A stretch of 64,000 nt of DNA, from the NCBI RefSeq assembly GCF_001661965.1, contig NZ_LYWZ01000017.1:1-64000 (forward strand). Reading direction: 5' to 3'. The stretch comes from Croceicoccus mobilis (lineage in GTDB: Bacteria > Pseudomonadota > Alphaproteobacteria > Sphingomonadales > Sphingomonadaceae). The position numbers were made by a program, and so were the translations under genes. Position 1 is the stretch's first letter; each line of letters begins with the position of its first letter. Below the pieces are notes generated by a model. That model did not search any database and had not been told where the DNA came from. It was given only the letters and a program-made list of their open reading frames with translations. Below are positions 41,091 through 49,132 of this stretch, one piece after another.

Positions 41091-41573
41091 TCAATCCGCT
41101 TTCTGGCGGAAGCCGTCGATCATGACGTCAAGCAAGGCGATCGTCTGCTCCAGCCGATCCTCGCCCATCAGCTCGTGAATGCGCTGGTCCTGCATGGCGC
41201 CTGCCTGTTGCAGCGTATCGCGCACCTCGCGACCCTTGTCGGTCAGGTGGACGGTGATCACGCGGCGGTCGCCTTCATGCCGGCGCCGCTCGATCAGGCC
41301 CGCCGCCTCCAGCCGCCCGAGCGTCTTGCCGGTCGAGGCCTTGCCGATTTCCAGCCTGCGCGCAAGCTCCACCTGCGAGAGCGGCTCCTCGATCCACAAT
41401 TCGCCCAGCACATAGGCCTGCGCGGGGGCGACACCCGTATCCGCGATGCGCGACATATATTCGGACTGAAGCAGGCGCGAGAGAAGCTGCGTCTTATAGG
41501 CAAGCGTATCCTTGAAGCAGTGATCGACCGCCTGCGCATCCGCCCCGGATCCGATCCCGCTCGCAATATTCAT
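41091..41573 (-). CDS. MarR-family transcriptional regulator
   Basis: The start is ATG 41573 (MNIASGIGSGADAQAVD) after GAGGGA, giving 160 residues. The winged helix is clear: PLSQVELARRLEIGKASTGKTLGRLEAAGLIERRRHEGDRRVITVHLTDKG (about 65-115), with the DxRxxxV/ITLT-type wing. MarR proteins usually repress a neighbouring gene and respond to an aromatic or phenolic ligand. It is convergent with the VOC gene and divergent from the SDR at 41739. The palindrome at 41662 is a candidate operator. Confidence 0.9.
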   Translation of the reverse strand: MNIASGIGSGADAQAVDHCFKDTLAYKTQLLSRLLQSEYMSRIADTGVAPAQAYVLGELWIEEPLSQVELARRLEIGKASTGKTLGRLEAAGLIERRRHEGDRRVITVHLTDKGREVRDTLQQAGAMQDQRIHELMGEDRLEQTIALLDVMIDGFRQKAD

Positions 41574-41661
41574 CGTGAAAAGTCCCTCGTCATTGCGTCT
41601 GTTCGGTTCACCCCCGGCATTCGCGGACCATGGTGCATTGCCAGAGCATAACAGACCGCGG

Positions 41662-41681
41662 TTGCCGCGCAATTGGCGCAA
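41662..41681. promoter_or_regulatory. Imperfect palindrome, candidate MarR operator
   Basis: TTGCCGCGCAATTGGCGCAA lies between the divergent MarR and SDR genes. It does not match the window-wide GTAYGC palindrome, so it may serve the local MarR protein. Confidence 0.35.
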
Positions 41682-41738
41682 GGGCGCATTCCACCGCGAT
41701 CAACCCCACCGTCATGAACACATAATCGGGAGAATGAA

Positions 41739-42524
41739 ATGCCAGCAAGATTGGAAGGTCGCATCGCCGTCATCACAGGTGCATCGCGCGGGCAGGGAGA
41801 GGCCACTGCACGCCTTTTCGCCGAGGAAGGCGCGAAAGTCGTCGTCGCCGACATCTCCGAACCCGAAGGCGAAGCGGTCGCCGCCAGCATCGGGGACAGC
41901 GCCATGTTCCAGCAGCTCGACGTGTCGAGCGAGGAGAGCTGGGCTGCACTGATCGCCCGCGTCAGCGGCGAATGGGGGGCGCCCGACATCCTCGTCAACA
42001 ATGCAGGGATCGTCCATTCGGTCGACGCGCTGAACCTTGAGAAAAAGGATTTCGAGCGCGTGCTGTCGATCAATCTGATCGGCGCGTGGCTGGGCATCAA
42101 GGCCGTGGCCCCCGGCATGATCGACAAGGGCAAGGGCGCGATCGTCAATATCGTGTCGAGTTCGGGCCTGATCGGCATGAACGGGCTGACCGCCTATCTC
42201 TCCAGCAAATGGGCCTTGCGCGGGCTGACCAAGAATTGCGCGATGGAACTGGGCTATCGCGGCATCCGGGTGAACGCGGTGTTCCCGGGCGGCATCAACA
42301 CCCGCATGGGCAATGTCACCGGCGACGCGCCCGAGGACCTTAATAAATATTACACCGGCCAGACCATCCAGCGCATCGGCGAACCCGAAGAGGTCGCGCG
42401 CACCAGCCTGTTCCTGTGCAGCGACGATGCGTCCTATCTGGCAGGCGCGGAAATCGCGGTCGATGGCGGACAGACGCTGGGGGCCTTTACCCCGTTCCTG
42501 CCGGGTGCGCCCGATAATCTGTGA
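41739..42524 (+). CDS. SDR-family oxidoreductase (20-beta-hydroxysteroid dehydrogenase-like)
   Basis: The protein is 261 residues, with GGGAG 7 bp before the ATG. TGASRGQGEATARLFAEEG, VVVADISEPEG (Asp, NAD preference), VNNAGIVHSVD, Ser in NIVSSSGLIGMNGLTAY, YLSSKWALRGL, and AGAEIAVDGGQTLGAF. The GASRGQG form with MG(L/I)..YxxSKWAxRG is characteristic of 3-alpha/20-beta-hydroxysteroid dehydrogenase-like SDRs; the gene at 51181 is a close paralogue. The steroid assignment is a family resemblance only. It is probably controlled by the divergent MarR regulator. Confidence 0.88.
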   Translation: MPARLEGRIAVITGASRGQGEATARLFAEEGAKVVVADISEPEGEAVAASIGDSAMFQQLDVSSEESWAALIARVSGEWGAPDILVNNAGIVHSVDALNLEKKDFERVLSINLIGAWLGIKAVAPGMIDKGKGAIVNIVSSSGLIGMNGLTAYLSSKWALRGLTKNCAMELGYRGIRVNAVFPGGINTRMGNVTGDAPEDLNKYYTGQTIQRIGEPEEVARTSLFLCSDDASYLAGAEIAVDGGQTLGAFTPFLPGAPDNL

Positions 42525-42529
42525 CGCCT

Positions 42530-42565
42530 ATGGCGCGGGAAATGGCTTTTCCTTCCCCGCGCCAT
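42530..42565. terminator. Bidirectional terminator hairpin
   Basis: ATGGCGCGGG (42530-42539) pairs with CCCGCGCCAT (42556-42565), with a 16-nt loop containing GGCTTTTCC. It lies between the convergent SDRs ending at 42524 and 42576. Confidence 0.65.
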
Positions 42566-42575
42566 TCACGGCGGG

Positions 42576-43352
42576 TCAGATATTGCTGTTGGCCCCGTCG
42601 ATGAAATATTCCCCGCCCGAGATATAGGAGGCGGCATCCGAGGCGAGGAACGCGACAAGCGCGCCCGTTTCTTCCGGCCGGCCAAGCCGACCCAGCGGAA
42701 TCGCGTTCAGGATCGCCTCGCGGATGGCGGGATCGGTGACCTGTTCGAAACCCTTGCGCACCATTTCGGTATCATGCGCGCCGGGATGCACCGAATTCAC
42801 GCGGATGCCATATTGGCCCAGCCATGCCGCCGAAGTCTTGGTCAGATTGGCCAGCGCCGCCTTGGTCGCGGAATATACGGTGGTGGAGACGACCACCTTG
42901 CGCGTCGAATTGGACGATAGGTTGACGATCGAGCCGCCGCCGGCATCCTTCATGTGCGGGATAACCGCCTGCATGCCGATAAAGGGGCCGATCAGGTTCA
43001 CCTCCACGATATTGCGAAACTGCTCTTCCGTCGCGGACTCGATGGTCTCGACAAAATTGATACCGGCATTGTTGACGAGGATGTCGAGCCCGCCAAATTC
43101 GGCGAGCGTTGCGGCGACAATCTCCTGCCACGCCGCCGCATCGCGCACGTCGTGGTGGCGGAAAACGGCCTTGTGCCCTGCCCCGCCCATCGCCGCTGCC
43201 AGCGCTTCGCCTTCGGCGTCGAGCACATCGGTGATCATCACCCTTGCGCCGTTTTCCGCCAAGGCCCAGGCGATTCCCTCTCCCAGGCCGCGCGCGCCGC
43301 CGGTGACGATGGCGGTTTTGCCGGAAAGATCGTTCGAATTCGTTCTGCGCAT
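42576..43352 (-). CDS. SDR-family oxidoreductase
   Basis: The start is ATG 43352 (MRRTNSNDLSGKTAIVTG), giving 258 residues. TGGARGLGEGIAWALAENG, MITDVLDAEGE (Asp, NAD-type), VNNAGINFVE, Ser in NLSSNSTRKVVVS, VYSATKAALANL, and a GGEYFIDGANSNI ending. It is typical of alcohol/diol dehydrogenases of catabolic clusters. It is divergent from the VOC gene at 43493 with palindrome site 17 between them. Substrate unknown. Confidence 0.87.
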   Translation of the reverse strand: MRRTNSNDLSGKTAIVTGGARGLGEGIAWALAENGARVMITDVLDAEGEALAAAMGGAGHKAVFRHHDVRDAAAWQEIVAATLAEFGGLDILVNNAGINFVETIESATEEQFRNIVEVNLIGPFIGMQAVIPHMKDAGGGSIVNLSSNSTRKVVVSTTVYSATKAALANLTKTSAAWLGQYGIRVNSVHPGAHDTEMVRKGFEQVTDPAIREAILNAIPLGRLGRPEETGALVAFLASDAASYISGGEYFIDGANSNI

Positions 43353-43425
43353 TATCCTCGCTCTCCCATGCTGCGGCTCCATGCTGCAATAAATGCTGCG
43401 TCATTGCGCTTGCCGCCACGAGAAA

Positions 43426-43439
43426 GGATGCTAGCATAT
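43426..43439. promoter_or_regulatory. Regulon palindrome, site 17
   Basis: GGATGCTAGCATAT; the inner ATGC-TA-GCAT is a perfect dyad. It is 54 bp before the VOC start and 74 bp before the SDR start. Confidence 0.55.
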
Positions 43440-43492
43440 TATCCTGACGGTGCCAGCCAATGCTGCCGCGAAAATATATCAAGGAGAGAACG

Positions 43493-44008
43493 ATGACAGC
43501 CCGGACAGGCGTGCTGAACCAGATGGCCTATGTCGTGCCCGACATCGAAAAAGCCATCGATTTCTGGACGCAGGTAATGGGCGTCGGCCCGTTCTTCGTC
43601 TTTCCCGAACTAAACGCCACGCGCGGCGATTACCGGGGTGAGGACTACATCTACAAGTTCGGCGCGGCGATCGCCTATTCGGGCGAAACCAATATTGAGC
43701 TGATCGAACCGCGCGGTCCCTCGATCTTCGACGATTTCCTCAAGGCAGGCGGTACGGGTGTGCATCACACCTGCCGATTCGTTGACGACATGGCTACCGC
43801 CCAGGCCGAGATCGAGGCAGTGGGCGCGACACGACTTCAGGGGGCCAGCTTTGGCCCGGGGTCGGAAGTGGCCTATTTCGACATGACCGGCGATGAGACC
43901 ATGATCCTCGAACTTGCGCAATTGCCGCCCGAATCGGCCGGGCTGTTCGATGCGGTCAAACAGGCCGGAAACGATTGGGACGGGAAAACCCGCACGATCA
44001 GCTTCTAG
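43493..44008 (+). CDS. VOC (glyoxalase/dioxygenase fold) protein
   Basis: The start is ATG 43493 (MTARTGVLNQMAYVVPD) with AAGGAGAG upstream, giving 171 residues. Modules: LNQMAYVVPDIEKAIDFWTQVMGVGPFFVF and GVHHTCRFVDDMATAQAEIEAVG, metal candidates His in VHHTC and Glu in MILELAQ. It ends QAGNDWDGKTRTISF, a shortened relative of the WDGSDPIR tail in other VOC proteins here. It probably forms a dimer and acts on a CoA ester or cyclic intermediate. Reaction not known. Confidence 0.83.
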   Translation: MTARTGVLNQMAYVVPDIEKAIDFWTQVMGVGPFFVFPELNATRGDYRGEDYIYKFGAAIAYSGETNIELIEPRGPSIFDDFLKAGGTGVHHTCRFVDDMATAQAEIEAVGATRLQGASFGPGSEVAYFDMTGDETMILELAQLPPESAGLFDAVKQAGNDWDGKTRTISF

Positions 44009-44026
44009 GCTGGCGGGCGGCAGCTT

Positions 44027-44476
44027 CTAGGCAGGTGCCTGGGCAAACGCCGCCTGCGGCATGTCGTGGAAATTGAATTCCAGCCTGATGCCGTCTGGAT
44101 CGATCACGAAAAGCTGCCGCAGCGAGGCCGCCGGGAAATCATTGACTTCACAGCGCAGACCCATCGCGTCGATGCGGCTGCGCCACGTGTCGTAATCCGA
44201 ACATGAAAAGGCGACATGGTGCAATGCGCCCGTCCCCTGCCCGTCATCGCCATCCCGCTCTGACGGGGTGGCGATGTGGATCACGGCATGCCCTGCGCCA
44301 TTGCGCAGCCACGCATATCGCGCAGGGTCAAGCCCCGGCGGCGCGTCCCGCGTCAATAGGAGAAGCCGCTCGTAGAACGCGCATGCCTCCTCCAGCCGGT
44401 CGGTGCGGATATTAACGTGGTCGATAAGCACCGGCGCCGTGCCGCCCATATCAGGCGGCCCCGTATCAGGCGGCAC
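44027..44476 (-). CDS. VOC (glyoxalase fold) protein
   Basis: The protein is 149 residues; the start overlaps the end of the Rieske gene by 11 bp, so it is translationally coupled to it. VLIDHVNIRTDRLEEACAFYERLLLL and ALHHVAFSCSDYDTWRSRIDAMG, then QLFVIDPDGIRLEFNFHD, with the usual His...His...Glu metal ligands. This is closer to classical glyoxalase/bleomycin-resistance proteins than the WDGSDP group. It may open or rearrange the product of the oxygenase; this is inference from coupling. Confidence 0.83.
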   Translation of the reverse strand: MPPDTGPPDMGGTAPVLIDHVNIRTDRLEEACAFYERLLLLTRDAPPGLDPARYAWLRNGAGHAVIHIATPSERDGDDGQGTGALHHVAFSCSDYDTWRSRIDAMGLRCEVNDFPAASLRQLFVIDPDGIRLEFNFHDMPQAAFAQAPA

Positions 44477-45809
44477 AATCCTCGGCCCTCACGCCCGAAC
44501 CCTTCGGCTGCGGGCGGAAACCGGCGATATAGCGGTCGATCATCTCGTGATATTGCGCCACCCGGCGTTCCTGGTTGGCAAGAATTGCCCCCCCATAGCC
44601 GCGTGAGCGCATGCCCTCCTGCTGCCCCGCCATGACCCACGCATCGCCGTCGAGCACCACGCCAAGGCTCTTGTCGCCATATTCGACGATCTCGCGCTCG
44701 GCATGGCCGGCGCGCGGGCCATCGGCGGTGACCAGTTCGGTGTTCGCATTGGCCCCGCCAAAGGAATAGTACCAGCAATCGAACAGGCATTTTTCCGGAT
44801 CGGTCCGGTCGGGTATCGCGCGCAGGAACAGCATTCCGTCGGGATTGAGCGAGGTCGCGAAATTCGGGAAGACCGTGTAGTGGAACACGTCGGTCAGCTG
44901 CTCGTCGCTCATCGCGTCATAGTAATGCAGGCCGCGTCCCGCGCCCAGCTTCCGCTTCTGCTGCTGGATCGCTTCGCGCGCATCGCGTTCACGGCCGATG
45001 AAGTCGGCCGGATCGAGTTCCCACGCGATCAGATCGGCCTCGATAGGCTTGGTCATGCGCGGCTTGCCGGGGGGCAGGCGGTGGGCGGGCAGGCAGCATT
45101 TGGTCTGGCCCAACGCATGCCCGTTTTCATACAGCTCCAGCCGGGTTTCGCTGAAGTGGTCCTCGGCATATTCGATGCCTTCGGGATGGGCGGTGGGCAG
45201 GTGATAGGTCTCATGGAAATTATCCATGAGCAGCTTCCAGTTGCACGGCATGTTGACCGACATCGCCTGAATGCGCGTCATGTGCTCCAGCGGATAGGCC
45301 TGCCACTCGTCCCGGATCGGCCCCAGCGAATCGGCCAGCGATGCGCAGTCGGGATCCATGTTGATCCACACGAAGCCCGAAAACACCTCACAGGCCACCT
45401 CGACCAGTCCGGCGCGCGGGCAGGGATCGCCGCCGGCAAAATCCTCCGGGTCCTGCGCATAGCTGCACCGACCGTCCAGCTCGAAGCGCCATGAATGATA
45501 GGCGCAGGTAAAGGCCGGCATCGACCCTTCCTCGACATGGACAAGCTTGTTCCCCCGGTGCTGGCAGACATTGTAGAATGCCTTTACCCCGCCGTCTTCC
45601 TGACGCACGATCAGGATGGACTCGGGACCGATCTGCTCCAGCATGAAATCGCCAGCCTCGGCAATATCGTCGGCGCGGATGGTGACGAGCCAGCTTTTCG
45701 TCCAGACATTGTCCCATTCCGCCTGCATGAAAGCGCGCGAAGTATAGCGCTCTCCGGCAAGCGGGCGTGCCCTGCCCTGCATGACGTTCCCGGTGGCTTC
45801 GTGGCCCAT
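44466..45809 (-). CDS. Rieske non-haem iron oxygenase, large subunit
   Basis: The protein is 447 residues, with GGAGA 5 bp before ATG 45809. Rieske ligands C82, H84 (CQHRG), C102, H105 (CAYHSW). Mononuclear iron site NFHETYHLPTAHPE (H203, H208). The internal part (AIQQQKRKLGAGRGLHYYDAMSDEQLTD) resembles the one at 6670, so these two form a subgroup distinct from 32600 and 55228. No small subunit or electron-transfer gene is adjacent. It is coupled to the downstream VOC gene, a pairing that fits hydroxylation followed by rearrangement. Confidence 0.92.
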   Translation of the reverse strand: MGHEATGNVMQGRARPLAGERYTSRAFMQAEWDNVWTKSWLVTIRADDIAEAGDFMLEQIGPESILIVRQEDGGVKAFYNVCQHRGNKLVHVEEGSMPAFTCAYHSWRFELDGRCSYAQDPEDFAGGDPCPRAGLVEVACEVFSGFVWINMDPDCASLADSLGPIRDEWQAYPLEHMTRIQAMSVNMPCNWKLLMDNFHETYHLPTAHPEGIEYAEDHFSETRLELYENGHALGQTKCCLPAHRLPPGKPRMTKPIEADLIAWELDPADFIGRERDAREAIQQQKRKLGAGRGLHYYDAMSDEQLTDVFHYTVFPNFATSLNPDGMLFLRAIPDRTDPEKCLFDCWYYSFGGANANTELVTADGPRAGHAEREIVEYGDKSLGVVLDGDAWVMAGQQEGMRSRGYGGAILANQERRVAQYHEMIDRYIAGFRPQPKGSGVRAEDCAA

Positions 45810-45865
45810 CTCGATCTCCTACCCAAGCGATTTCACCGGTCTGTTCATGCCGGTTGCGGATAATC

Positions 45866-45879
45866 GTATATTAGATTAC
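45866..45879. promoter_or_regulatory. Regulon palindrome, site 18
   Basis: GTATATTAGATTAC between the divergent Rieske (57 bp) and TIM-barrel (46 bp) genes. The outer GTA/TAC arms match and the inner GC is lost. Confidence 0.45.
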
Positions 45880-45924
45880 GATCTGCGGCAATCGCCCTTT
45901 GAGAGCGAAATCGGGAGAGAGATT

Positions 45925-46809
45925 GTGCCGCAGCATCGATGGCCTGCGAATGTCGAACTGGTCGCATCTTCCTGGATGGCCGAAGGCGCCCGCCCTGCTG
46001 CCGATGCCGGTCCGTGCCCCATCCCGATCGAACGCCGCGTCGCCGCCGCCGTCGCCGCAGGCTTTGCCGGGATCGGCCTCAACCGCGCCGATTACGAGGC
46101 CTTGATTGCGCAGCACGGCGCGGCGGGGCTTGCGCGCGTGCTTGGCGATGGGGGGGTGCGCCACGTCGAGCTTGAGACGGTGACAGGCTGGTGGAACGAC
46201 GATCCCGATGGCACCTGTTGGCGCGCAGCCTATGATGCGATGCTTTCCTTTTGCGCCCACTTCCCGGTCCGGCAGATCAAGCTCAACGGCGAGTTCAGCG
46301 CGGTCCCGGCCTCTATCGAATCCATGCGCGCAGGCTTTGTCCGGCTTGCCGAAAGCGCGGCCCAGGCAGGTACGATTGCCGCCCTTGAACCGGTCGCCTT
46401 TTCAAATGTGCGCAACGCCGCCACCGCACGCCTGATCGTCGCGAATAGCGCCGGACACGGCGGCGGCGTGATGCTCGACTGCTGGCATTTCGCGCGTCGG
46501 GGCATAGCGCCCGATGATCTGGGCGGGCTTACCGGCGCGGAAATCTGCGGAGTCGAAATTTCCAATATCGCACCCGACATCGTCGGTTCGCTGTTCGAGG
46601 ATACGGTCGATCATCGCCGCCTGCCAGATGAGGGGGTCTATGATGTCGCCGCCTTCCTGCGCGCGGTTGGCGACGCGGGTTATGCCGGGCCCATCGGCTG
46701 CGAGGTGCTGTCGATCCGGCTGCGCGAAATGCCGATCGAGGCGGCGATGCAAACGGCCGCTGATTCCGCACGCCGCACACTCAACGCCGTCGCCATGGTC
46801 CGCACGTGA
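45925..46809 (+). CDS. Sugar phosphate isomerase/epimerase-like TIM-barrel protein (AP endonuclease 2 family)
   Basis: The start is GTG 45925 (VPQHRWPANVELVASSW), preceded by GGGAGAGAG, giving 294 residues. It shows the xylose-isomerase-like barrel pattern: VELVASSW, IERRVAAAVAAGFAGIGL, VRHVELETVTGWW, TIAALEPVAFSNVRN, GGVMLDCWHFAR, and GYAGPIGCEVLS near the end. Conserved Glu, Asp, His and Glu could bind a divalent metal. Family members isomerise or epimerise hydroxy-ketones, or cleave C-C bonds in ring degradation. It is 31 bp upstream of the kinase gene at 46841 and probably in one operon with it. Confidence 0.82.
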   Translation: MPQHRWPANVELVASSWMAEGARPAADAGPCPIPIERRVAAAVAAGFAGIGLNRADYEALIAQHGAAGLARVLGDGGVRHVELETVTGWWNDDPDGTCWRAAYDAMLSFCAHFPVRQIKLNGEFSAVPASIESMRAGFVRLAESAAQAGTIAALEPVAFSNVRNAATARLIVANSAGHGGGVMLDCWHFARRGIAPDDLGGLTGAEICGVEISNIAPDIVGSLFEDTVDHRRLPDEGVYDVAAFLRAVGDAGYAGPIGCEVLSIRLREMPIEAAMQTAADSARRTLNAVAMVRT

Positions 46810-46840
46810 TCCGACCGCACCAGAAGAAGAGGACCTCGCA

Positions 46841-48268
46841 ATGACGATGTCGGCATATCTGTGGTCGACCGCCCGCGACCTGCGCGCGGTGGTGATGCCC
46901 GCAATCGAGGATGCAGCGGTGCGCGAAACGCTGCACAACGGGCTTCGCATCATCACCTGGATCGCCAATGCGCTGGAAGCTGACGCCCCCGATGGCACGA
47001 CCGCTCCGGGCGGAACCGGGGCCATCGCCGATACCGACCGGCTTGGCGGACCGCCGGAAAACGCGGCGGCTTGGCGTGGCAGCGGCGTGGCCATCGCGGC
47101 TTGCGCAAACCGGCTCGACACCGCCGAAGAGGGCGCGCTTGGCGTCGAGGCCGCCGCCATCGCGTGGGAAAAAGCCGCGCTGGACCAGGCCATCGCGCGG
47201 GTCGATGCCATCGAATACGGCACCGTTCAGGCAGACGGGGACGGACCGGGCCATGCTATCCGCCTCGCTCCCTTGCAGGAGTATCTGCAGCGTCGTTTCG
47301 GTGCGCCAAATCTTGCCATCACCTCTTTCAAGCCGATCCATGGCGGCCGGTCCCGACAAACCGCGCTATTCGGAATAGAGGGCTGCGCCACCCTCCCGCG
47401 CGAGATGGTCGTACAGCGCGGGCTGCCCGGCGGCGGGGCGGGCCCCGGCTTCATCGGCGAGGCGGTCCAGTTCGACCTGATCCAGGACCTGCTTGCCGCA
47501 GGGCTACGGGTGCCGACCCCCGTGCTGGTGGAAACCGAAGACCCGGCACTGGGCGCACCCTTCATGGTGGTGGAACGCGCCCGGGGCACCTGCTGCGAAC
47601 CCGATTTCTGGCTCGCGCCCGGCGATCGCTCGATCGTCCTCGACCTCGCGCGGGAAATGGCGCTGCTTCACCGGCACGATCCGGGCCGCCTCGGCACGCT
47701 GCTGCCGCAGGCGCGCAAGGCATGGGACGAAGCGGGCTGGCTTGCCGAACTCGACGATCTGGCAAGGGGATGGCACGCGGCCTGCCACTGGCCATCGGTC
47801 ACTATGTCGGCAGCCATCGCGTGGATGCGGGCCAATGCCGCCTGCATTAAGGACCGGCGCGGCCTCGTCCACAATGATTTCCTGTTCCACAACATCATGG
47901 CGGAAAACGGTCGCATTACCGGCGTGCTCGACTGGGAAATGACGTCCATCGGCCATCCGGGCGAGGATCTGGGCTATGCCTATCCGCTGATCAGCGGCAC
48001 CGGCCATTGGGATGCATTCCTCAAAACCTATCGCGACGAGGGCGGGGCCGAAGTCTCCCAGCGCGAAATCGACTATTTCGCCCTGCGCGCGGGGTTGCGG
48101 TTGATGAACATGGTCATGGCAGGCGGGCGCGACATCTTTGAAAGTGGCACCGCTGACGGTGTGCTGCCCGCCAGCGCGGGCGCACATTTCAGCCAGCGAT
48201 TGCTGCACCGCATCGCGGGCGTGCTGCAGGAAGTGCTGGCCCGGGACGCGGAACGCATCGCCGCCTAG
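46841..48268 (+). CDS. APH-like phosphotransferase with extra N-terminal helical domain
   Basis: The protein is 475 residues, about 110 longer than a plain APH-like kinase. Residues 1-125 are helical (SAYLWSTARDLRAVVMPAIED, RETLHNGLRIITWIANALEAD) and look like the separate small protein at 920-1255. The kinase part follows: FKPIHGGRSRQTALF (about 163-177), catalytic loop GLVHNDFLFHNIMAE (H344, D346, N351), and LDWEMTSIGHPGEDLGYAYP (D364). All kinase residues are present, unlike 1260-2348. APH-like kinases with a small partner phosphorylate gamma-hydroxyacyl-CoA in the levulinate pathway; a comparable role is inferred. The stop overlaps the SnoaL gene by 4 bp. Confidence 0.85.
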   Translation: MTMSAYLWSTARDLRAVVMPAIEDAAVRETLHNGLRIITWIANALEADAPDGTTAPGGTGAIADTDRLGGPPENAAAWRGSGVAIAACANRLDTAEEGALGVEAAAIAWEKAALDQAIARVDAIEYGTVQADGDGPGHAIRLAPLQEYLQRRFGAPNLAITSFKPIHGGRSRQTALFGIEGCATLPREMVVQRGLPGGGAGPGFIGEAVQFDLIQDLLAAGLRVPTPVLVETEDPALGAPFMVVERARGTCCEPDFWLAPGDRSIVLDLAREMALLHRHDPGRLGTLLPQARKAWDEAGWLAELDDLARGWHAACHWPSVTMSAAIAWMRANAACIKDRRGLVHNDFLFHNIMAENGRITGVLDWEMTSIGHPGEDLGYAYPLISGTGHWDAFLKTYRDEGGAEVSQREIDYFALRAGLRLMNMVMAGGRDIFESGTADGVLPASAGAHFSQRLLHRIAGVLQEVLARDAERIAA

Positions 48269-48792
48269 CGCACCAGCAGTTCATAGCTGCGGTCGCCGGG
48301 TTTCCTGCTGCCCGGCACTGCCTGCATGCCGAACGGCAGCTGCGACCAGTCCGCCGAATCGGGATATTCGCGCAGCCAGTCGAGGATAACGACGCGGTGC
48401 CCGATCTTCCACACGCCGCCGCGCCGCTCGAACCGATCCAGGTAGCGCCCTGCCACGATCAGGTCCCAGCGGCTGCCGTCTTCGCGCGGGATGCGGTGAA
48501 AGGCATGGAAATAGGATTCGCCGCGCGCATCTGCACCATCGACGTCGATCAATATGTTGCCCAGATTGTGCATCGTCTGATCCAGCGGGCCGAGCGCGGC
48601 CACGACATGCTCGACGAATTCCTCTCCCGTCCCTTCAAAGCCGACGTGTTCGTCGATCGCCCCGGGCCAATAGACGGACCGCAGCAGATCCTCGTCCAGC
48701 CGGTCGATGGCGCGGCAATAGCGATAGAGGCAGTCGCGGATCGCCTCGCGGTCGGCCAGTTCTTCGGCGAATTGTTCTCTCGACTTGTCCAT
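48265..48792 (-). CDS. SnoaL-like (NTF2 fold) protein, group B
   Basis: The protein is 175 residues. MDKSREQFAEELADREAIRD, then CLYRYCRAIDRLDEDLLRSVYWPGAIDEHVGFEG and YLDRFERRGGVWKIGHR, the same signature as 36585 and 37102. Asp and His in AIDEHVG are conserved candidates for catalysis. It is convergent with the kinase gene (4 bp overlap) and divergent from the small ORF/TetR unit. Reaction unknown; dehydratase or isomerase likely. Confidence 0.83.
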   Translation of the reverse strand: MDKSREQFAEELADREAIRDCLYRYCRAIDRLDEDLLRSVYWPGAIDEHVGFEGTGEEFVEHVVAALGPLDQTMHNLGNILIDVDGADARGESYFHAFHRIPREDGSRWDLIVAGRYLDRFERRGGVWKIGHRVVILDWLREYPDSADWSQLPFGMQAVPGSRKPGDRSYELLVR

Positions 48793-48878
48793 GATCGCTC
48801 TTCTCCCTGTATTGCTTGCGTTTTTCTTTGTGCCTTGCGCCGTTGCCCGAACCCGGGCGAGGTGATATGCATAATTTC

Positions 48879-48892
48879 GTTAGCGAACGTAC
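48879..48892. promoter_or_regulatory. Regulon palindrome, site 19
   Basis: GTTAGCGAACGTAC, 42 bp before the small ORF at 48934 and 241 bp before the TetR start. It is the only copy directly upstream of a regulator gene with no other annotated enzyme gene between. Confidence 0.55.
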
Positions 48893-48933
48893 GACCAAGA
48901 GATACGTCGCGACGGAAAGAGGAGCCCCAAGGG

Positions 48934-49074
48934 ATGCACGTGAAAAACGGCTATCTCTGTGCCTTTCATGCGCGTGCCCGCATGTGCCGGATGACGCCCG
49001 ACGGCGCCTGTCGCTCCAAGATGGATGCGCAGGCTCGCACAGACTGCAGGGGCGGTCCATTCGTGAAGATTTGA
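48934..49074 (+). CDS. Possible small Cys-rich ORF ahead of the TetR gene
   Basis: A 46-codon ORF (MHVKNGYLCAFHARARMCRM...) starts at ATG 48934, with AAAGAGGA 10 bp upstream, and ends TGA 49074. It contains four cysteines. It lies in the 340-bp gap between the SnoaL gene and the TetR gene, in the TetR direction and downstream of palindrome site 19, so it would be in the TetR leader transcript. I recognise no family. It may be a leader peptide or chance. Confidence 0.25.
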   Translation: MHVKNGYLCAFHARARMCRMTPDGACRSKMDAQARTDCRGGPFVKI

Positions 49075-49132
49075 TCCCGGGGCCAAAACATACAGCCCGG
49101 GGTATCCGGGGATCGAAGATAGAGGGAGAGCC

